NCBI GenBank assembly: GCA_012523385.1 | Contig: JAAYIO010000005.1 | Location: 1 to 20,939, forward strand | Direction of reading: 5' to 3' | Source: Methanomicrobiales archaeon | GTDB taxonomy: Archaea > Halobacteriota > Methanomicrobia > Methanomicrobiales > Methanomicrobiaceae | DNA: 20,939 nucleotides | Shown: piece after piece, positions 15,850-20,939 of the stretch | Layout: each line of letters opens with the position of its first letter | Position numbering within the stretch: position 1 is the stretch's first letter | Made by a program: the position numbers and the translations under genes | Notes under the pieces: generated by a model | The model's database searches: none | Told to the model about the DNA's origin: nothing | Seen by the model: only the letters and a program-made list of their open reading frames with translations

Positions 15850-16058
15850 TAACCGGTATGGGTGATAAAGGCGGATAAATACGCCGGAATCAATTAGGGG
15901 ATGGAGTGGATAAATGAATACCAGAAAAAGGGGAAATGGGTTCTCTTAAACGTCCCTATTAAGCAGGACCGCTTTATTTCGGGTTATTTATCATTGGAGA
16001 AGTGATCCCTTGCAGACGCTGAATTCATCGGGAAGAGATAACAGATACAACGGTTGTT
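15850..16058. other. Spacer between nitrogenase-like operon and polyprenol kinase gene
   Basis: A 209-nt gap on the template of two minus-strand genes. It holds AT-rich elements that could form the kinase gene's promoter (two TTTATC-like boxes within 30 nt of its ATG). A C/T-rich stretch on the minus strand may end the upstream transcript. No gene was seen. Confidence 0.4.
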
Positions 16059-17177
16059 TCAGCACCCTTTTATCCCCGCGTTCACTACTGACTCAATAAG
16101 CCAGAGGACACCCTCGGTCCCAATGAGCGGGCGATGGCAGAGCATGGAATGTTTGCGGATGGGGATTGTCATCTGCACAAAGGGCACACCGGGTGCAAGA
16201 GTTGCTTCATACCGGGATCCGATGATCAGATCAGGCTTGCCTGAGGAAATCATCCGTTTCACGGTGCCCAAATCAGGGCCCCATGTGCACACCGACCCCT
16301 CCTGCGGTTGGTTGCGAGCCCCTGCACCACAGATCTCTGCGTCAAGATAGGTAGTAAGCAGGTCCGTTGCCATGTCGAGATATCCTGCAATACCAAAGAG
16401 GGTAACCCGTGGAGGATCGTTTACCCGGAGGTAGCGGTCACATACCTTCACCACCAGTTCTTCCGTCTCCTCACAGATGTCCATGACCGGAGCACAGTCT
16501 GCATCCGGCATTGCATCCTGCAGAACAGAAAATGTCTTTTCAATGGCATCCAGCCCAAGAAGCGACCCTGCCGACTGCCCGATACCTGATGCCACATCCG
16601 GGAGGGCGGTGACCGTCATCGCTGAAGGTCTGAGGGCTGATGCCAGCGTATCATTACAGTATCTGGCCGCAACCGGGATACCTGCACGGGCCAGCAGACG
16701 TTCTGCCTCCATCCGGTTGCCTACAGCAAAGGGATCCGTGGAGATAAGTCCATCAATGTTAACCCCATCCCGTGTCGAATCGACCTCGGGGGAAAGGGCT
16801 GCCAGAGCAACCCGGTAGCCATCCATCATGTCACCACAGTACCCGGGGGCATCGACGAAGAGGGATTCACACCCAGCACAGTATGCCCTGAGATCCTCGC
16901 CAATGGTCGCAGGTACACAGGAATTAATGACCACAATCCTCTCGCTGAAGGGCAGAAGGGCCTCAGAAACCTCCAGCAGACGGTCACCGGTGCCAAAGAT
17001 TACTTCGTCCTCTATCAAATAAGTGCAATTTAACGGATTTGGGATGACGGAGTCTGCATAAAGGTAGCACGCCGATGCCCCGTGAATGATGACCCCTGTC
17101 CCTTCCAAACCGGCCATCGCGGCAGCAGCGCCGATCATCGCGCAGGGCCAGATCGGATTATGGCTTGGCCTAGCCAT
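16059..17177 (-). CDS. Nitrogenase component 1-like protein, K-like subunit
   Basis: A 372-residue protein of the oxidoreductase/nitrogenase component 1 family. The three cysteines that bind the inter-subunit Fe-S cluster in this family appear as PCAMIG (C12), HGASAC (C37) and NSCVPATIGED (C87). The C-terminal Rossmann-like part ends with KPDLIIGSRYEATLA, VPFVQMTIPIRKH and GTEGVLWLIESVVNA, as in NifK/NifN/BchB-type proteins. ATG 17177 is fixed by GGAGG 7 nt upstream. An upstream in-frame start at 17228 would add a poorly matching tail. It overlaps the D-like stop as ATGGCTAG (8 nt), so translation is coupled. It is shorter than NifK (about 520). Known relatives include nitrogenase, protochlorophyllide reductase and methylthio-alkane reductase; the substrate here is unknown. 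Confidence 0.85.
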   Translation of the reverse strand: MARPSHNPIWPCAMIGAAAAMAGLEGTGVIIHGASACYLYADSVIPNPLNCTYLIEDEVIFGTGDRLLEVSEALLPFSERIVVINSCVPATIGEDLRAYCAGCESLFVDAPGYCGDMMDGYRVALAALSPEVDSTRDGVNIDGLISTDPFAVGNRMEAERLLARAGIPVAARYCNDTLASALRPSAMTVTALPDVASGIGQSAGSLLGLDAIEKTFSVLQDAMPDADCAPVMDICEETEELVVKVCDRYLRVNDPPRVTLFGIAGYLDMATDLLTTYLDAEICGAGARNQPQEGSVCTWGPDLGTVKRMISSGKPDLIIGSRYEATLAPGVPFVQMTIPIRKHSMLCHRPLIGTEGVLWLIESVVNAGIKGC

Positions 17178-18213
17178 CGACAAACCTCCGCCACTGCCTA
17201 AGCATCCTTTGCAGACCGAGGGTGCCAACAGGCATACAGAAGGGAACCGGAATCACCGTTCCCTCCTCAGAAACCCTGATACCGACGGCCTCTGCCACCT
17301 CGACAAACATCTCCATCTCTGCCGACTGGAACCCGAATGAATCAAAGGTCATATACTCACCTGCAAGGTCTGAAAATTCATCCGCGAGTGAGGCCTGCCG
17401 TTCTTCTTCGGCACAAACGGCATCCGTGCTGTCACGACCCGTAAGACGGCCCACATCCTTAATGAACGCAAGGGTTGCCGCAAGTCCGACCGGAAACTCC
17501 GGAAGAGACGGAATGCCGGTGCAGGCATGAAAATGACGGCCGAGAACGCCTTCGGTATCCTCCCGAAAGAGGGTCAGCCCCGCATCTTTGAACCGTTTGA
17601 TATCCGAAACAGTAATGTCTCGCACATAGCGGATGTTCACCTCAAGTCCCAGCATCTCAAGAATGCGGGAGACCTCCTGGAAATTGTCCTCGACCTCAAA
17701 TTCAAGATTTTTCTCACCAACAATATTGACTTTGTTTAAGTCCTGTTTTCCGGGGGTGATTAAAGAGGTCAGGCAAGATAGTGCACTGTTATAGCCGTCC
17801 GTGAAGGTGCCGCCAAGAAAGCCGGAGCTGGGTACATGGATAACCGGACAGTCCCATGGCTGGCTACAGATGCCTGCCACATCATCACCGATGGTTTCGG
17901 CGACACACGTACTTGCAACGATCACCGCGCTGGGGTCGTCACTGCACACAGCGGTCAGCGCATCGTGGAGTGCATCTTCACCGCCGAAGATGATCTCATT
18001 CTCGCCAAGACCGCTGGAGACAATGTCCGGGATGCGAAAGATATCGTGTTCAGAGAGGGTGGTGTGCAACAGAGATGTATTGATATGGGTGCACCCGTCC
18101 GGGCCATGTACAAGCGTCACTGCATCCGTCAGAAAGGCACTGACCGAGAGAACACCCATGACCGTACATCCCTCAAATCTTGAGGTGCGACTGTGCAAGT
18201 TCTTCAAGTTCAT
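17170..18213 (-). CDS. Nitrogenase component 1-like protein, D-like subunit (short)
   Basis: A 347-residue component 1-like protein. With ATG 18213 the family cysteines are GCTVMG (C16), LVHGPDGC (C41) and STCVAETIGDD (C103). The HGP loop, IIFGGEDAL and VPSSGFLGGTFTDGYNSAL are further family segments. A fourth candidate ligand, C231, lies in HFHACTGIPSLPEFPVGL. The C-terminal domain is reduced: one beta-alpha unit (YMTFDSFGF onward) leads almost directly to the closing PVGTLGLQRML, so about 70-100 residues usual in NifD-type proteins are absent. The start is debatable. ATG 18159 has GAGGG 10 nt upstream but would drop C16; I therefore take ATG 18213, which overlaps the NifH-like gene by 41 nt. 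The stop is TAG inside the K-like start. Confidence 0.82.
   Translation of the reverse strand: MNLKNLHSRTSRFEGCTVMGVLSVSAFLTDAVTLVHGPDGCTHINTSLLHTTLSEHDIFRIPDIVSSGLGENEIIFGGEDALHDALTAVCSDDPSAVIVASTCVAETIGDDVAGICSQPWDCPVIHVPSSGFLGGTFTDGYNSALSCLTSLITPGKQDLNKVNIVGEKNLEFEVEDNFQEVSRILEMLGLEVNIRYVRDITVSDIKRFKDAGLTLFREDTEGVLGRHFHACTGIPSLPEFPVGLAATLAFIKDVGRLTGRDSTDAVCAEEERQASLADEFSDLAGEYMTFDSFGFQSAEMEMFVEVAEAVGIRVSEEGTVIPVPFCMPVGTLGLQRMLRQWRRFVDG
17185..17189 (-). promoter_or_regulatory. SD site of the K-like gene
   Basis: GGAGG on the minus strand inside the end of the D-like gene, 7 nt before ATG 17177. It sets the K-like start and supports coupled, stoichiometric synthesis of the two component-1 subunits. 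Confidence 0.8.
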
Positions 18214-18991
18214 CCATCTCAAGAGGGGTGGGGATAGTAAATTCAGTATTTTCCATAATCGTTCGCGCCAGTTGGCGGTACACCTCTGCCTGCTCTGACT
18301 CCGGTGCATACTCAATCACCGTACGCTTGTTTACTTCAGCAATCTGAACAATATTGGCACGGGGAATATAGGCAACCATGCGCGAATTGACCCGTTCGGC
18401 AAATTCACGCACGAGTGCCTCCTCACCGGGAATATTCTTGGCGTTGCAGATGACACCCGCAAGAGAACAAACACTGCGTGTGCGCCGGGAAAGGCGTGAT
18501 ATTGCCTTACAGATGTTATTCGCCGCGTAAAGTGACATGAACTCACCAGAGGTTACGAGATATATCTCCTGTGCATATCCGTCACGCATGGGCATTGCAA
18601 ACCCGCCGCAGACCACGTCACCAAGGACATCATACACAATGACATCACCATACAAAGCTTCCAACCGTTGAAGCAACTGAAATGTGGCAATGATCCCGCG
18701 GCCTGCACATCCGATACCGGGTTCCGGTCCGCCTGCCTCAACACACCGGATACCCCCATATCCAGTGAAGACTACATCCGAGACCGCAAGATTGGCATCA
18801 CCATGTTCACGGACAAGGTCAAGGACGGTCGGAATCCATTGCCCCTGCATCAGCATCCGGGTGCTGTCATGCTTTGGATCACACCCTATCTGCATGACAT
18901 CCAGCCCACACTCTGAGAGAGCTGCCGAGAGATTTGCTGATGTGGTGGATTTACCGATACCACCCTTGCCGTAGAGGGCGATCTGTTTCAT
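18173..18991 (-). CDS. NifH/BchL/CfbC-like Fe-S ATPase (component 2 reductase)
   Basis: A 272-residue NifH-family protein. The P-loop YGKGGIGKSTT is at residues 7-17, switch I DPKHDST at 38-44 (usually DPKADST), and switch II DVLGD at 121-125. The two cysteines that bridge one [4Fe-4S] cluster in the homodimer are C95 in GIGCAGRG and C128 in DVVCGGFAMPM. GGYGGIRCVEAGGPEPG-type sequence precedes C95. Such proteins pass electrons to a component 1 partner with ATP hydrolysis. The gene order H-D-K with overlaps gives the partners here. The conserved MKQIALYGKGG fixes ATG 18991, since a stop codon lies upstream in frame with no other start. It lacks its own SD site (see the leader ORF). Alone it cannot be told apart from CfbC of F430 synthesis. 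Confidence 0.93.
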   Translation of the reverse strand: MKQIALYGKGGIGKSTTSANLSAALSECGLDVMQIGCDPKHDSTRMLMQGQWIPTVLDLVREHGDANLAVSDVVFTGYGGIRCVEAGGPEPGIGCAGRGIIATFQLLQRLEALYGDVIVYDVLGDVVCGGFAMPMRDGYAQEIYLVTSGEFMSLYAANNICKAISRLSRRTRSVCSLAGVICNAKNIPGEEALVREFAERVNSRMVAYIPRANIVQIAEVNKRTVIEYAPESEQAEVYRQLARTIMENTEFTIPTPLEMDELEELAQSHLKI

Positions 18992-19013
18992 TGAGTAAAG
19001 TTTTGTTGTGCAT
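18951..19013 (-). CDS. Candidate 20-codon leader ORF overlapping the NifH-like start
   Basis: The ATG at 19013 opens MHNKTLLNETDRPLRQGWYR and stops at TAA 18953-18951. It has the strongest SD site around (GGAGGTG, 8 nt upstream). The NifH-like ATG lies 22 nt downstream, inside this ORF and out of frame. Ribosomes bound at the SD site would meet the leader ATG first. The peptide resembles nothing I know. It may be a translational control element or chance. Confidence 0.4.
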   Translation of the reverse strand: MHNKTLLNETDRPLRQGWYR

Positions 19014-19021
19014 GATATTTA

Positions 19022-19028
19022 CACCTCC
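19022..19028 (-). promoter_or_regulatory. SD site upstream of the NifH-like gene
   Basis: GGAGGTG on the minus strand, 8 nt before ATG 19013 but 30 nt before the NifH-like ATG 18991. The spacing fits the leader ORF and not the NifH-like gene. Confidence 0.6.
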
Positions 19029-19100
19029 GCTAAAAAAGAGTCATTCCTTTTCCCTATGTAGCATCAGGTGAAAGGGAGAATTGGGGATTTTCACCCGGCA

Positions 19101-19117
19101 GGATGAGGTGATCATCC
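19101..19117. promoter_or_regulatory. Perfect inverted repeat between trkH and NifH-like gene
   Basis: GGATGA-GGTGA-TCATCC has a perfect 6-bp stem with a 5-nt loop, about 110 nt upstream of the NifH-like start and 39 nt after the TrkH stop. No T run follows on the minus strand, so an operator or leader hairpin is as likely as a terminator. Confidence 0.3.
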
Positions 19118-19155
19118 CCTCTCCTCTGCATGAATTATTTTTTCCGGCTCTCACA

Positions 19156-20631
19156 TCACCATTCAAAACCACGGATAAGGCCAATGAAGAAGACCAGCAC
19201 TGCCATCACTTCCAGTCGTCCCAGCCACATCTGGATAACGAGCACCAGTTTTGACCAGACGGTCAGGTCAGGATTGATAAATCCGGTGGTGATGCCATTG
19301 TTGCAGGTGGCAGAGACCACATCGAAGATCACAAGGGTTGTATCGACATCGGGCTGCTCAAAGTGCATGATGAGGAGAAGAGCGAAGAGGATCGCCAGCA
19401 GAAAGAGAATAAAGGTGAGCATATTGCGTGCAACAAGAAACTCCGCGTCTGCCCGCTGAAAATTTTTGCCGTTGTAGCGCAGGGGAATCATGGCCTTCGG
19501 ACTGACAAACGATCGCCGGAACCAATATTTGATGCCTTTGAGCCCGATGATGACACGGGAAAGTTTTACTCCACCCGATGTACTGCCGGAAGATCCGCCA
19601 ATGAAGACCAACGCAGCAAGAAAGAGGACAGATACCGGCTCCCAAACGGTAAGATTCGCAGTCTGGAATCCGGTCGATGTAATCGCCGCAGATGCCATAA
19701 ACAGGCCGTGAATAATTGCAGACCAGCGGTCCATTCCATTAAACACGATCAAATCCATGGTAATGACAACAAATCCCAGAAATATCAAAAGGAAAAGCAG
19801 AATTGCCTGTTCATCACGAAACAGACGGCATTCACGCTTGCGATACATCAGATAATAGATCTTAAAGGGCAGTGCCCCTGCAATCATTACGGGAATGATG
19901 AGCAGTTCAAGAAGGCGGTTGTCATAGAACGGTATGCCTCCAGAATGAATGGTAAACCCACCGGTCGATATGGCAGTCATCGCAATATTCAGCGCATCCC
20001 ACAACGGTACCCCAGAACAGAAAATGAGGACGACCCCTCCCAGAGTAAGGGAGAGATATATCAGCCACATCTGTGCCCCCTGTTCCACAACACTCGGCAT
20101 GAAGGCATCACGGGGCCCCTCCATTCGCTCGGTATTATATAGACGGAGTCGGGAAACGGAGGAACGGTTCAGGAGGGCAACGGTGAACGCCACAATCCCA
20201 ATACCACCAAACCATTCCATCAGGGTTCGCCAGAAGATCAGGGTCTGCGGCAATGCATCCACATCCCGGGCCATCGTCATCCCGGTATCCGTCCACCCGG
20301 ACATTGCCTCAAAAAGTCCATCAATGTAAGGCATTCCTGCACCGAAATAAAAAGGCAACGCTCCAACAAGTGCACATATCAGCCAGATAGCGGCAACAGA
20401 GAAGAGCGACATAGAGAGGCGGGACTCCCGCTCCTTGGATGGAAGATGGATAAAAATCGTCCCGATACAGAAAAGAACCACCGGTACAGATGCCATCGGA
20501 AGAAGCATGTCAAATTCCCGAAATATGAGGGCAACCAAAAGGGGAATACAGGTACCAAAGCTGATATACCGGAGAATTCTCCCGATCTCCGTTGTCAACG
20601 CAAGGTACTGATCAAGGCGATTCATACGCAT
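19156..20631 (-). CDS. trkH: TrkH-family potassium uptake channel subunit
   Basis: A 491-residue TrkH/KtrB-type protein with the fourfold M1-P-M2 plan. The four selectivity-filter loops can be read as SGWTDTGMT (111-119), TAISTGGFT (219-227), AAITSTGFQT (315-324) and SATCNNGITTGF (440-451). The GGSSGSTSGGVKLSRV motif (345-360) is typical of the family. It imports K+ (or Na+/K+) and is normally gated by a TrkA-type RCK subunit, which is not visible here and may lie elsewhere. The start MRMNRLDQYL has no SD site and is taken from family length. It lies between superoxide reductase and the nitrogenase-like operon and is probably transcribed alone. Confidence 0.93.
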   Translation of the reverse strand: MRMNRLDQYLALTTEIGRILRYISFGTCIPLLVALIFREFDMLLPMASVPVVLFCIGTIFIHLPSKERESRLSMSLFSVAAIWLICALVGALPFYFGAGMPYIDGLFEAMSGWTDTGMTMARDVDALPQTLIFWRTLMEWFGGIGIVAFTVALLNRSSVSRLRLYNTERMEGPRDAFMPSVVEQGAQMWLIYLSLTLGGVVLIFCSGVPLWDALNIAMTAISTGGFTIHSGGIPFYDNRLLELLIIPVMIAGALPFKIYYLMYRKRECRLFRDEQAILLFLLIFLGFVVITMDLIVFNGMDRWSAIIHGLFMASAAITSTGFQTANLTVWEPVSVLFLAALVFIGGSSGSTSGGVKLSRVIIGLKGIKYWFRRSFVSPKAMIPLRYNGKNFQRADAEFLVARNMLTFILFLLAILFALLLIMHFEQPDVDTTLVIFDVVSATCNNGITTGFINPDLTVWSKLVLVIQMWLGRLEVMAVLVFFIGLIRGFEW

Positions 20632-20671
20632 GTAATTATTACCAAGTGGCAGGTATTATCCTTTTGTTACG

Positions 20672-20695
20672 AAAAAAAGTAAATTATGCGTTTAC
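20672..20695 (-). terminator. Hairpin plus T7 terminator after superoxide reductase gene
   Basis: On the minus strand GTAAA, a 7-nt loop, then TTTAC (20695-20679) is followed at once by seven T (20678-20672). It lies about 50 nt after the superoxide reductase stop. The trkH promoter should lie in the same 113-nt gap. Confidence 0.5.
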
Positions 20696-20744
20696 ACTGA
20701 ATTAATGTTAAAATGCCGGATAAAATAGGGAAATGGGGGGTCCT

Positions 20745-20939
20745 TCAGCGGGTGACCCAAAGGTTATGGATGTTGCAGAATTCATACTCTTTTACATCCG
20801 TATTTGGGCAGGGGAAGAAGGCTTCCGGTTTGTCGCCGGGTTTCAGGTGATTGAGCATGAAATCATCACCAGACTGCACACCAATCCACGCGATGTGATG
20901 CTCTGGAGTCATCGGATGGGGTGTTGAACCGACCGTGAC
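20745..20939 (-). CDS. Superoxide reductase (neelaredoxin type), 5' end outside window
   Basis: Only the C-terminal 64 residues are inside the window; the start lies beyond the right edge. The signature HPMTPEHHIAWIGV carries two of the iron-binding histidines, and FCNIHNLWVTR at the end carries the Cys and His of the mononuclear iron centre. LKPGDKPEAFFP is also typical. The usual motif CNxHGLW has Asn in place of Gly. The enzyme reduces superoxide to peroxide without making oxygen, a common defence in strict anaerobes. Whether it has an N-terminal rubredoxin-like domain (desulfoferrodoxin) cannot be seen. It ends upstream of trkH with a hairpin/T7 terminator between. Confidence 0.88.
   Translation of the reverse strand, partial: VTVGSTPHPMTPEHHIAWIGVQSGDDFMLNHLKPGDKPEAFFPCPNTDVKEYEFCNIHNLWVTR

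Noticed and set aside
17178..17228. Upstream start of the K-like protein at 17228
   Set aside because: The GGAGG site fits ATG 17177, and the extra 17 residues lie wholly inside the D-like gene.
16059..18991. True nitrogenase (nifHDK) for N2 fixation
   Set aside because: The component-1 proteins are 347 and 372 residues, far short of NifD/NifK, the D-like protein lacks the region of the cofactor His ligand, and no nifE, nifN, nifB or nifI genes are adjacent.
17170..18991. Straight assignment as cfbC-cfbD of F430 synthesis
   Set aside because: The H-like protein alone would fit CfbC, but there are two component-1 genes and neither N-terminus looks like CfbD as I remember it. It is kept as an alternative only.
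19363..20142. 259-codon plus-strand open frame opposite trkH
   Set aside because: A shadow of trkH; the charged low-complexity translation has no recognisable domain.
20733..20927. 64-codon plus-strand open frame at the right edge
   Set aside because: It is the antisense of the superoxide reductase C-terminus, whose iron-binding motifs are clear on the minus strand.

Overview
The window looks like chromosomal DNA of a methanogenic euryarchaeon, most probably of the class Methanomicrobia and perhaps the order Methanomicrobiales. The evidence is a stand-alone ATP-pyrophosphatase subunit of GMP synthase (archaeal two-subunit form), an AK6-type kinase, a CDP-alcohol lipid synthase like the archaetidylinositol-phosphate enzyme, a SEC59-like polyprenol kinase, and short leaders or missing Shine-Dalgarno (SD) sites at several genes. 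The order-level call is inference. No rRNA, tRNA, CRISPR array, insertion sequence or integrase was seen.

Left part (1-4812): the window opens inside a minus-strand SAM methyltransferase whose C-terminus lies outside. A 340-nt divergent spacer rich in palindromes follows, then a lone ATP-grasp ligase. Next is an AT-rich stretch with a small membrane-protein gene that seems frameshifted, then a PaaI-type thioesterase, then an NfeD-SPFH pair (membrane-organising proteins) ending at a T9 tract.

Middle (about 4980-11045): a compact plus-strand operon pyrG-guaA(B)-argD-hisC-AK6-like kinase-CDP-alcohol phosphatidyltransferase, with 4-20 nt overlaps in its distal half and a hairpin/T7 terminator at 11017-11045. 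It joins CTP and GMP synthesis, arginine and histidine aminotransferases, and archaeal phospholipid headgroup synthesis. guaA carries one in-frame TAG in an otherwise intact reading frame.

Right part (11068-20939), all on the minus strand. In transcription order: superoxide reductase (partial, right edge), TrkH, a tightly overlapping three-gene nitrogenase-like operon (NifH-like, NifD-like, NifK-like), a polyprenol kinase, a lone condensation/acyltransferase-fold HHxxxD protein, a MATE exporter, and a dGTPase-like HD hydrolase. The nitrogenase-like operon is the most interesting element. Both component-1 subunits keep three conserved-position cysteines, they do not resemble the single-subunit F430 cyclase CfbD as I remember it, the D-like protein is unusually short, and the reductase gene starts inside a 20-codon upstream ORF that owns the only strong SD site.
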